DNA of 12,878 nucleotides from positions 1-12,878 of the forward strand of contig DQKQ01000249.1 of the NCBI GenBank assembly GCA_015660615.1, given 5' to 3'. The DNA is from Flavobacteriales bacterium. Lineage in GTDB: Bacteria > Bacteroidota > Bacteroidia > Flavobacteriales_D > Sanyastnellaceae. Shown here one piece after another: positions 7,369-12,878 of this stretch. Under the pieces are notes generated by a model that saw nothing but the letters and a program-made list of their open reading frames with translations, did no database searches and was not told the DNA's origin. Positions within the stretch are counted from its first letter, which is position 1, and every line of letters starts with the position of its first letter. The position numbers and the translations under genes are program-made.

Positions 7369-8672
7369 TATTTATCCATTGAAACTGTATACGAATCTTT
7401 CTGCACATCAAGATTCATTAAATACTCTGCGCTACTAAATTTATGTGTGATTGCTGTGATGATGTGACTGCCGGATAATACATTATCTTTTGGCTTTACA
7501 TCCATCGCGCGGATATCAGTTGGCTTAAGAATATTGAGTTCGATCTTGTTCCCTACAGAGATATCTAAATCCCCTGGAAGAAGAAGATTTTGAGTAATCA
7601 AATCAAGGTTTTCAAGATGAGATTGTTTTGCCATAAGACCGCCGGGTAAGGGTGTATGATACGTTTTCACATCCCCGCCAAATGCCTTTTTGTTTGTCGC
7701 TATGAAATATTCAATTGAATCTGTAATCTCATCTATAGGAGTGTTGTTAATCTTAAAGTTTGTAGAATACGGCTTATTACTATTTAGCATATGTGTTCCA
7801 TCATAGTTGTGTGTACTTTTAACATATGATTTTGTGGATACGTCCAGTGCATGAAGAGTACTACCGTAAGCCCCTTCACTTAATGAAGTCAGTTTTGATA
7901 TGTTGAGATTCGATGAAATTGTTTTAATTTTGTTTTTTGTATCACGATACGATGCCTGTGTCAGCGGTAAGTTTTTATCATAGCGATTATAGTGGTATGT
8001 AGTGTAAACTTTTTCATCAATTAAATTCTTAAATGATTTGAATTTAATTCCATCTCTGGCTGATTCGTAGAAATAAAATTGTGATTTATTTTCAATTGCA
8101 TTTCGCATCAACCAATTAATCGCTGTTAGGGGTCGCATTCTAGGATATATTCCTCGAATGATTGATGATGTTTCGGTTATATCAACACCGGACGGATCCA
8201 TACCTAAATCACGGGTACAAATAGTTTCAACTAATTTACCGATACTGTTATTAAACGCACGTACTATTTTTTTAGTACTATTGATATACATATGCTCTGA
8301 AAAGCAAAGGAACTTATACACCACCAGTTCCGGTTTAACCCGCGCATAATCAAATATTTCAGCTATATACACTTCAAGCTCAAGAGAGTATTTAGTCTCT
8401 TCATTAGTTTGTTGTAATGACAGCGTAATCTTTTCATTGCCCGTGATTAGTGCATCCTCAAGGAATGCTACACCATCAACCATATCAAACGTAATTTCGA
8501 TAGAACTTGAGTAAATAGATTCAAATATTTCTATTCCAGCAACAGCATCTTTAATGTCGTAGTCTTCACCTGCATTAGTAGTGAGTGTAACACTCGTGAT
8601 AATATAACTCGTCGGATTTACCGTATTAGAGCTACCTGCCGTGGTGGTTTGATGAAATCGTCTAACACTCAT
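7368..8672 (-). CDS. gp27: gp27-like baseplate hub protein
   Basis: 434 residues against 391 in T4 gp27. Identity to T4 gp27 is not strong by eye, so the call rests on position directly before gp5, its partner in the T4 (gp27)3-(gp5)3 hub, and on hub-type features. These include an early beta-rich barrel (YIITSVTLTTNAGEDYDIKD at 23-42), a middle part with IRGIYPRMRPLTAINWLMRN at 172-191, a QFYFYES strand at 198-204, and a C-terminal barrel with GNKIELNI and SHIITAITHKFSSAEYLMNL. That last motif is common in hub proteins related to gp27, P2 gpD and VgrG. The ATG overlaps the gp53 stop by four bases (ATGA), and its own stop overlaps the gp5 start by one. An alternative label would be an uncharacterised hub/structural protein. 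Confidence 0.75.
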   Translation of the reverse strand: MSVRRFHQTTTAGSSNTVNPTSYIITSVTLTTNAGEDYDIKDAVAGIEIFESIYSSSIEITFDMVDGVAFLEDALITGNEKITLSLQQTNEETKYSLELEVYIAEIFDYARVKPELVVYKFLCFSEHMYINSTKKIVRAFNNSIGKLVETICTRDLGMDPSGVDITETSSIIRGIYPRMRPLTAINWLMRNAIENKSQFYFYESARDGIKFKSFKNLIDEKVYTTYHYNRYDKNLPLTQASYRDTKNKIKTISSNLNISKLTSLSEGAYGSTLHALDVSTKSYVKSTHNYDGTHMLNSNKPYSTNFKINNTPIDEITDSIEYFIATNKKAFGGDVKTYHTPLPGGLMAKQSHLENLDLITQNLLLPGDLDISVGNKIELNILKPTDIRAMDVKPKDNVLSGSHIITAITHKFSSAEYLMNLDVQKDSYTVSMDK

Positions 8673-9451
8673 TCGTTAATCACTTGCTCATAGTTTTCCA
8701 CAAACTTATTAATATATGCGGGATCAATTACTCTGATTTTAGATCGGGTCTCATTCATACGGAATAGGTTATGTCTATTCGTCATAAAGGAAATTTCATT
8801 ATCAGGTGTGCCACCTCGAATGAACCCACCATTGAAGACCTGCCTCCGCTCTTCATCAGCTGTTTGGTAGTAATAATATGGAGCATCAATATACGGATAG
8901 ATTCGATAGGCTTGCACACTATGTGTTGTTTTCTCACCGGATATCGTTTCTAAATTTTCAAATTCATTTGTACAATCTTGAACAATCAATTGATTCAAAT
9001 CTATATTCTTTTTAGTCAGTGTACCAAACGCATTGGAATTAGCACCATGTATTGTCTCACCGAGTTCAAACTTTCCTGCTATAGAATCCCGTGTGACCCA
9101 TTCATCTCCAGTTACATATGTTTTTGGATTAGTCGTGATAGCATAACCGTTATATTGTTGGTCCATATAGGATGCTAAGTTCTCTTGTGACATTGGCCAA
9201 ACACCCAAACCATCATGGAGATACTCATTAACCAGAAAGAATGTCCAATAAAAGCTCGGGGTACCATACAGATTCATGCTAACGATATCCGGTCTCTCAC
9301 CATTCAAGATTTCATAGTACTTGTACGACATCTCATTGTCAAGCATCTCCATCACTGGTGATGCAAATCTGTAAATATCTACAAAATCAGATTTGATACC
9401 ATTGCGGAAGATGTCATATTCGATAGTAGGAAAAAGTTTGAAAAAACTCAA
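8669..9451 (-). CDS. gp53: gp53 baseplate wedge subunit (TTG start)
   Basis: 260 residues against 196 in T4 gp53. The N-terminal half carries the family signature: FKLFPTIEYDI at 4-14, the DIYRFASPV stretch at 25-33, YKYYEILNGERPDIVSMNLY at 43-62 (T4 LRTYYIKGSPRPEELANAIY), and GTPSFYWTFFLVNEY at 63-77 (T4 GNPQLYWVLLMCNDN). In T4, gp53 links neighbouring wedges. The C-terminal third is longer than in T4 and includes a tyrosine-rich YRIYPYIDAPYYYYQTA run. Translation must start at TTG (9451-9449): a strong GGAGGT lies eight bases upstream, and the first in-frame ATG (residue 34) would remove conserved sequence. It follows gp48 by 13 bases and overlaps the hub gene by four. Confidence 0.92.
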   Translation of the reverse strand: MSFFKLFPTIEYDIFRNGIKSDFVDIYRFASPVMEMLDNEMSYKYYEILNGERPDIVSMNLYGTPSFYWTFFLVNEYLHDGLGVWPMSQENLASYMDQQYNGYAITTNPKTYVTGDEWVTRDSIAGKFELGETIHGANSNAFGTLTKKNIDLNQLIVQDCTNEFENLETISGEKTTHSVQAYRIYPYIDAPYYYYQTADEERRQVFNGGFIRGGTPDNEISFMTNRHNLFRMNETRSKIRVIDPAYINKFVENYEQVINE

Positions 9452-9459
9452 TGTGATGT

Positions 9460-9465
9460 ACCTCC
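9460..9465 (-). promoter_or_regulatory. Strong ribosome binding site fixing the TTG start of gp53
   Basis: GGAGGT on the minus strand, eight bases before the TTG codon and overlapping the last base of the gp48 stop codon. It is the strongest Shine-Dalgarno in the window and supports the non-ATG start. Confidence 0.8.
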
Positions 9466-10292
9466 TAGCCTAGTTCGCTGTTATTATTACCTTTTTGACG
9501 ACTAAGTGCTTTAGTCTCGGAAAAGGATACGCTGAGTTTAGTTTCTACCGGTGCTCCATCTACATGGAACAGATTTGTAGATTCATTGTGTATCGTGGTT
9601 AAGCCTGTGAGATATGATTTATATATCATTGGCAAATACTTAGCTAGGCCAGTGCCAAAATAGAAGCCTATTTGAAAGATTGATGGATAAATAAGCGAGT
9701 CACCTTCCTCTGTGGGATATAAATTATCTCTAAAGAAGTTTTCAATATTCTTTATCGTTGATGCTTCCGCGGGAGTTTCAGGAACAAAATTGAATTCGAA
9801 TGAGAATGTTCTAATTCCTACAGAGTTAAACGAAGAGGTGACTTCAGGGTTAGCAACCCTCCTGGCCCTTAATGCTTCTTTTGCTGCCAATCCACTACCT
9901 ATAGAACCACCAGCATCGCCCATCTTCTTCGTGACAATCGATTGCAGTCCTTTACTATCTTCTGTTTTACCGTCCTTTAGATTTTCTAGCATGTTTGCTA
10001 CACCTAACTCTACTTCGCCGTATGAGGCTGAATCACTTGTTGTTATTCCATTTGGAAGATATAGATGTACTGATTTTCCATCAAGTTGTGGAGCTAGATC
10101 ATTTTCAATCAGAAACCGGACTGTTGGCCGTTGTGAATCGTCGCGTATCGATTCTGGGAAAACTAATAGTTGCTTACTGCCCTGGCCACTAGAGGAGGAA
10201 GATCCACGGTGTTTACTTGATCTGCCACCGCGTACAACATCCCTGATTTCGCGTACATCATTCACTGCGTTGATAATGTTTCCTATAGACAT
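9465..10292 (-). CDS. gp48: gp48 baseplate tail tube cap
   Basis: 275 residues against 364 in T4 gp48. The middle and C-terminal parts resemble the family: RTFSFEFNFVPETPAEASTI at 161-180 (T4 VFTWDLTPRSTEDLMAI), a following helix ending FFRDNLYP, and the C-terminal beta segment DGAPVETKLSVSFSETKALSR corresponding to T4 LPSTFTLEITMREIITLNR. VHLYLPNGI near 75-83 is like marine gp48 proteins. In T4, gp48 and gp54 sit on the hub and start tube polymerisation. A serine-rich, basic linker (23-40) separates an N-terminal helix from the core. ATG start with AAGGT eight bases upstream. It is the first gene of the leftward gp48-gp53-gp27-gp5 unit. gp54 is the main alternative, but the C-terminal motif favours gp48. 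Confidence 0.8.
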   Translation of the reverse strand: MSIGNIINAVNDVREIRDVVRGGRSSKHRGSSSSSGQGSKQLLVFPESIRDDSQRPTVRFLIENDLAPQLDGKSVHLYLPNGITTSDSASYGEVELGVANMLENLKDGKTEDSKGLQSIVTKKMGDAGGSIGSGLAAKEALRARRVANPEVTSSFNSVGIRTFSFEFNFVPETPAEASTIKNIENFFRDNLYPTEEGDSLIYPSIFQIGFYFGTGLAKYLPMIYKSYLTGLTTIHNESTNLFHVDGAPVETKLSVSFSETKALSRQKGNNNSELG

Positions 10293-10313
10293 ATATGATT
10301 ACCTTAAGTAAAG

Positions 10314-10321
10314 TATAAATA
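10314..10321 (+). promoter_or_regulatory. T4-type late promoter for gp4 and the rightward genes
   Basis: Exact TATAAATA on the plus strand, 30 bases before the gp4 ATG. A start about six bases after the box would give a leader of about 24 bases. Confidence 0.75.
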
Positions 10322-10333
10322 GTATTATTAATA

Positions 10334-10341
10334 TATTTATA
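10334..10341 (-). promoter_or_regulatory. T4-type late promoter for gp48-gp53-gp27-gp5
   Basis: Exact TATAAATA on the minus strand, 41 bases before the gp48 ATG. A second, weaker box (CATAAATA, minus strand 10355-10348) lies just upstream, over the gp4 start codon. Confidence 0.75.
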
Positions 10342-10351
10342 CTACTTATTT

Positions 10352-10798
10352 ATGCGAACATATAAAGGCAAGTTTACACCTAAAAATAAACACAAATATT
10401 CTGGTGACATTACTAAGATTAGGTATCTTTCTCTGTGGGAGCGTCAGGCTTTTAGGTGGTGTGATACATCACCACGCGTGAAATATTGGAGTTCAGAAGA
10501 AGTGATCATTCCATATCGGTATAGGGTAGATGGTCGGGTTCATCGTTATCATGTAGATTTGCTCGTCGAGTGGACTGGCGGAGGTACAAGCCTGATCGAG
10601 ATAAAGCCCGATAAAGAAACTAAGCCACCTGCCACACCAAAGAGGAAGACGAAACGTTATGTGAAAGCTGTACAGACTTATATCAAGAATGAAGATAAGT
10701 GGAATGCAGCAAAGCAATGGTGTGAAAAGAACGACGTGAAGTGGGAAATATGGACAGAAAATTCACTTAAAGGAATGGGCATTAAATTGCTCAAATAA
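10352..10798 (+). CDS. gp4: gp4 head completion protein (TnsA-like nuclease fold)
   Basis: 148 residues, essentially the same length as T4 gp4 (about 150) and alignable end to end: YKGKFTPKNKHKYSGD at 4-19 (T4 YKGKYTVKNPSKYRGD), WERQAF at 29-34, YWSSEEVIIPYR at 45-56, HRYHVDLLVE at 64-73, SLIEIKP at 80-86, and RRKTKRYV-like KRKTKRYV. In T4, gp4 (also called 50/65) completes the DNA-filled head before tail joining. The residues E30, D69 and the E83-x-K85 pair form the pattern of a TnsA/restriction-type nuclease site and are also present in T4 gp4; catalysis is inferred, not shown. No Shine-Dalgarno precedes the ATG, which is unusual in this window, but the N-terminus aligns with T4, so the start is right. 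It is the first gene of the rightward unit. Confidence 0.95.
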   Translation: MRTYKGKFTPKNKHKYSGDITKIRYLSLWERQAFRWCDTSPRVKYWSSEEVIIPYRYRVDGRVHRYHVDLLVEWTGGGTSLIEIKPDKETKPPATPKRKTKRYVKAVQTYIKNEDKWNAAKQWCEKNDVKWEIWTENSLKGMGIKLLK

Positions 10799-10802
10799 AG
10801 TG

Positions 10803-10810
10803 TATAAATA
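10803..10810 (+). promoter_or_regulatory. Late promoter box five bases before the 197-residue gene
   Basis: Exact TATAAATA on the plus strand in the 17-base gap after gp4. With usual T4 late spacing, transcription would start at about 10816, on the A of the next ATG, giving a leaderless message. The AAGG after the box ends one base before the ATG, too close for a normal ribosome site. The sequence match is exact, but activity is inferred. Confidence 0.5.
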
Positions 10811-10815
10811 AAGGT

Positions 10816-11409
10816 ATGGCTACACACTTATTCGATACTTTACAAGCGGGAGCAATGCGCGCAGGCCTGACGGCTCGCACAAAAGAATCCAAGGCTTGGT
10901 TTAAGAAAAAGATCAAAGATATGGGAACAGTGAATAAGAAAGCGTTGATGAAAGATGGAGCAACAGAGGTAACTACGAACCCACTTCCTGGGCAAATGAT
11001 TATGTACTTCTATAACCCGAAACACAGAAAGACATTACCATATTATGATCGTTTTCCAATGACCATAATAATACAGCCAGCACCAGGAGGATTTCACGGA
11101 TTAAATCTCCACTACCTGAGTCCGGGTGTACGTGCACGTTTCCTAGATGACTTGATGGATACTGCACCAAAAAATATTACTGATAAGACGCGACTGAAAA
11201 TTACATACGATAAACTAAATGCAACAAAGAAATATAAAGAATTCGCACCTTGCTTTAAGCACTACCTCGGGAGCCATATTAAATCGCAGATGGCACGTGT
11301 GCCAATGACTGAATGGGAAATGGCTGTATTCCTGCCAACCGAATCGTTCGTCAAAGTCCGTGCAGAAACAGTCTGGCGATATTCCAGAAAACAATATTCA
11401 GGAAAATAA
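10816..11409 (+). CDS. Conserved T4-like phage protein of unknown function
   Basis: 197 residues. I recognise the pattern as a conserved protein of marine T4-like phages, without a function I can state with confidence. The N-terminus is basic and helical (ARTKESKAWFKKKIKDMG at 20-37). The core has PLPGQMIMYFYNPKHRKTLP at 57-76, YYDRFPMTIII at 76-86 and GFHGLNLHYLSPGVRARFLD at 92-111. The end has FAPCFKHYLGSHIKS near 143-157 and WEMAVFLPTESF at 167-178. No membrane segment or signal peptide is seen. The gene sits between gp4 and a tube-like gene, so a structural, head-tail joining or DNA-end role is possible but unproven. The start is uncertain: ATG 10816 has no usable Shine-Dalgarno, and ATG 10855 (residue 14) has GGGAG only two bases upstream. 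A late promoter box directly precedes it. Confidence 0.8.
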   Translation: MATHLFDTLQAGAMRAGLTARTKESKAWFKKKIKDMGTVNKKALMKDGATEVTTNPLPGQMIMYFYNPKHRKTLPYYDRFPMTIIIQPAPGGFHGLNLHYLSPGVRARFLDDLMDTAPKNITDKTRLKITYDKLNATKKYKEFAPCFKHYLGSHIKSQMARVPMTEWEMAVFLPTESFVKVRAETVWRYSRKQYSGK

Positions 11410-11412
11410 AAT

Positions 11413-11934
11413 ATGTCGACAATAAATAATCTAAAGGCTTTAATATCACAAAAGGGTGGGTTCGCTCCGGCGAATCGTTTCTCTATAATGATGACACCCC
11501 CTGCAGGAACTGGTGGTAAACCTGAAGATCTCACCCTGTTGTGTGAATCGGTCATCATGCCTGGAAGAACAGTCGCAACCTTAGACTATCAAAACGAGAA
11601 GCAACAATTAAAAATGCCTAATGCCCTCATTGAAGAACCTGTATCAATGACGTTTATGTTATTGAATGACTACTTTATTCGTGACATGTTTGATAAATGG
11701 ACATTAATGATTATTGATACTGAAAAGTATCAGGTCGCATACAAAGAGAACTACACCACAGATATTATCATCAACCAACTCGATCAAACAAACAAAACCA
11801 TTTATAGTTGCAAACTTCTCAATGCTTACCCAACAATTATGAGCGAGCTACAGTTGAACAATACAGCTGAAAATACGACTCTTAAAGTCACAGTCTCTTT
11901 CGTATATGACAGGTTCGAAAAATTAGAAACATAA
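11413..11934 (+). CDS. Tail tube-like protein (gp19/gp54 family)
   Basis: 173 residues, close to the 163 of T4 tail tube gp19. The layout matches that fold: an N-terminal GGFAPANRFSIMMTPP at 15-30, a LLCESVIMPGRTV stretch at 43-55 (T4 gp19 FQCKATALPAGIV), a middle strand PVSMTFMLLNDYFIRDMFDKW at about 77-97 (T4 WTVTVMNDEAHDARQKFVDW), and the C-terminal LLNAYPTIMSELQLNN then TLKVTVSFVYDRFE (T4 LWPTNVGELQLDWDSN then TFEVTLALDYWE). The family includes the main tube protein and the gp54 tube initiator, which share the fold; the length favours a plain tube-like protein, but gp54 function cannot be excluded. It starts three bases after the previous stop, with AGGA about ten bases before the ATG. 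Its position just before gp26 matters for the frameshift argument. Confidence 0.7.
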   Translation: MSTINNLKALISQKGGFAPANRFSIMMTPPAGTGGKPEDLTLLCESVIMPGRTVATLDYQNEKQQLKMPNALIEEPVSMTFMLLNDYFIRDMFDKWTLMIIDTEKYQVAYKENYTTDIIINQLDQTNKTIYSCKLLNAYPTIMSELQLNNTAENTTLKVTVSFVYDRFEKLET

Positions 11935-11945
11935 ATGCATAACGG

Positions 11946-11953
11946 TATATATA
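11946..11953 (+). promoter_or_regulatory. Possible degenerate late promoter for gp26
   Basis: TATATATA lies in the 60-base gap before gp26, differing from the TATAAATA box at one position, with the ATG 42 bases downstream of the box. It also forms part of a weak hairpin (11945-11950 with 11956-11961). Read-through from gp4 is an equally good explanation for gp26 expression. Confidence 0.3.
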
Positions 11954-11994
11954 ACATATACAAATTATATTATTAATAGGAAACCAAAACCCCA

Positions 11995-12699
11995 ATGTCC
12001 CTCCCAAAACTTAATAGCGCACGCTATAGCACCAATATCCCTTCCACCAACAAGCAGATCAGTTATAGACCATATCTAGTTAAAGAAGAAAAGATTCTTA
12101 TGCTGGCTCTAGAGAGTCAGGATCAACAGCAGATTATTACAGCAATCAAAGATGTTCTGAAATCATGCATCTTTGACAAAGTAGATGTTGATGATTTCAC
12201 TATGTTCGATGTTGAGTATCTGTTCTTAATGCTACGATCTAAGTCTGTTGGCGAGGTTATCTCCATTAAGATTAAATGTGAGGAATGTGAAGTACCGATT
12301 GATGTTTCGATCGACTTGAATGATATCGTACCCCCGAAAGTTGATAAGGATATGGTCATTACTTTAAGTGATGACATCGGTGTTACAATGAAATACCCGA
12401 ACATTCAAGCTATTGGTGACATTAAAGAAGAAGACTTTACTAAAATAGCAGGACTCACTAAGTTGATATTATCATCTATTGATAGTATATACGATGCCGA
12501 CGCAGTCTATAATGCGAAAGATTCTACACCTAAAGAGTTGGAAGATTTTGTTGATACCTTTTCGACAGAACAGTTCATGAAAGTGACTCACTTCTTTGAG
12601 GATTTGCCAGTCTTAAAGCATGATATTGAAGCACATTGTCGACCTTGTGATCACACCACGGAACTAGAACTCGTCGGTCTTCAATCTTTTTTTACCTAG
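11995..12699 (+). CDS. gp26: gp26 baseplate hub/assembly protein (PF12322, T4 base plate protein family)
   Basis: 234 residues against 208 in T4 gp26. The N-terminus LPKLNSARYSTNIPST at 3-18 followed by ISYRPYLVKEEKILMLALES at 22-41 is the hallmark of this family. The end VGLQSFF at 227-233 is also typical. Two CxxC pairs, C95-EE-C98 and C215-RP-C218, sit in short beta-rich contexts and could bind a zinc ion together. In T4, gp26 acts with gp51 in assembling the central hub. AGGAAA lies about 11 bases before the ATG. The last sense codons contain seven consecutive T residues just before the stop, and the -1 frame continues with a gp51-like sequence, so this gene probably makes both a 234-residue protein and a longer frameshift product. 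Confidence 0.9.
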   Translation: MSLPKLNSARYSTNIPSTNKQISYRPYLVKEEKILMLALESQDQQQIITAIKDVLKSCIFDKVDVDDFTMFDVEYLFLMLRSKSVGEVISIKIKCEECEVPIDVSIDLNDIVPPKVDKDMVITLSDDIGVTMKYPNIQAIGDIKEEDFTKIAGLTKLILSSIDSIYDADAVYNAKDSTPKELEDFVDTFSTEQFMKVTHFFEDLPVLKHDIEAHCRPCDHTTELELVGLQSFFT

Positions 12700-12722
12700 G
12701 GCTAAGCCACGATAGCTTAGTC
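12687..12722 (+). promoter_or_regulatory. Predicted programmed -1 ribosomal frameshift signal
   Basis: The heptamer T_TTT_TTT occupies 12687-12693 in the gp26 frame (codons TCT TTT TTT ACC TAG). A six-base spacer (12694-12699) contains the stop codon TAG. Then a hairpin follows: GGCTAAGC at 12700-12707 pairs with GCTTAGTC at 12715-12722 (one G-U pair) around a 7-base loop. Slippage by one base lets both Phe tRNAs re-pair perfectly. Heptamer, spacer and stem meet the usual -1 frameshift pattern. Function is inferred. Confidence 0.75.
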
Positions 12723-12878
12723 AACCACTTCAAAACAAATTTCGCGATGATGCAGCACCACAATTATTCACTCACAGAGCTAGATGAAATGGTTCCGTGG
12801 GAGAGAGAAATCTACGTCGCACTATTGAAAGATCATATAAAGGAAGAAAATGAGCGGATTAAAAAAGAACAACAGAGA
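12693..12878 (+). CDS. gp51: gp51-like hub assembly segment, -1 frame of gp26 (partial at window edge)
   Basis: After a -1 shift at the run of Ts, reading continues from 12693 with no stop to the window end, 62 residues so far. It reads YLGLSHDSLVNHFKTNFAMM, then QHHNYSLTELDEMVPWEREI, then YVALLKDHIKEENERIKKEQ. The NYSLTELDEMVPWEREIY core followed by a charged helix is typical of the frame that follows gp26 in marine T4-like phages, annotated as gp51, the T4 hub assembly catalyst. Upstream, this frame is closed by a TGA at 12648-12650, so it is open only from 12651. Its first ATG is at 12747, with no Shine-Dalgarno nearby, and starting there would discard the 18 residues before it. That favours frameshift expression over independent initiation. 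The true end is unseen. Confidence 0.7.

Larger units (their letters stand above)
10312..10343. promoter_or_regulatory. Palindromic pair of opposed late promoters at the strand switch
   Basis: AGTATAAATA at 10312-10321 and its exact reverse complement TATTTATACT at 10334-10343 form an inverted repeat with a 12-base spacer. The left arm is the rightward late promoter of gp4, the right arm the leftward late promoter of gp48. With T4 spacing, the two start sites would fall near 10327-10328, almost back to back, so polymerases at the two boxes would probably compete. Confidence 0.75.

Noticed and set aside
9712..10311. A 199-codon open frame on the plus strand, opposite gp48
   Set aside because: It lies antisense over most of gp48, has no ribosome site or promoter, and its composition looks like a mirror of the coding strand.
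11262..11558. A 98-codon minus-strand frame across the junction of two rightward genes
   Set aside because: It is antisense to two supported genes, with no promoter or ribosome site.
12700..12722. Hairpin after gp26 considered as a transcription terminator
   Set aside because: No U-tract follows it, and the downstream -1 frame is coding-like. A frameshift stimulator fits better.
12747..12878. Independent gp51-like gene starting at ATG 12747 or 12750
   Set aside because: No Shine-Dalgarno lies within reach, and the -1 frame is open well upstream through the slippery site. It remains possible as a secondary start.

Overview
This window is a late structural gene block of a tailed phage with a T4-type contractile tail. 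Nearly every gene matches a T4 baseplate, tail-tube or head-completion gene in sequence and order. The tail genes look marine T4-like (cyanophage/pelagiphage-type): there is a DUF4815 protein, gp8 carries extra glycine-rich repeats, and gp5 lacks a lysozyme domain. The DNA is AT-rich, coding density is very high, and late promoters are of the T4 type (TATAAATA). The host cannot be named from this window. No tRNA, insertion sequence, CRISPR array or bacterial gene is visible.

Left part (1-10292, all leftward): from the strand switch at about 10.3 kb the order is gp48 (tube cap), gp53 (wedge), a gp27-like hub protein, gp5 (hub spike without lysozyme), gp25 (wedge), gp6 (wedge), a 722-residue baseplate protein in the gp7 position, gp8 (wedge), and the first 101 codons of a DUF4815 protein that runs off the left edge. 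Genes are joined by 1-4 base overlaps or short gaps. Exact TATAAATA boxes precede gp48, gp25, gp8 and the DUF4815 gene, giving four leftward transcription units.

Right part (10314-12878, all rightward): gp4 (head completion, TnsA-like nuclease fold), an uncharacterised 197-residue conserved phage protein, a 173-residue tail-tube/gp54-like protein, gp26 (PF12322 type), and a gp51-like reading frame that runs off the right edge.

The most interesting signal is at the gp26/gp51 junction. A heptamer T_TTT_TTT lies in the gp26 frame two codons before its stop, followed six bases later by a hairpin. The -1 frame is open to the end of the window and encodes a gp51-like sequence. This looks like a programmed -1 frameshift making a gp26-gp51 fusion, in the manner of the G/GT tail assembly chaperones of other phages, and it lies next to a tube-like gene. 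A second notable element is a 10-bp-armed palindrome at the strand switch made of two face-to-face late promoters whose predicted start sites abut. Together the genes encode most of a baseplate (hub, wedges and tube cap), plus head completion and probable tail-assembly chaperone functions, all expressed late.
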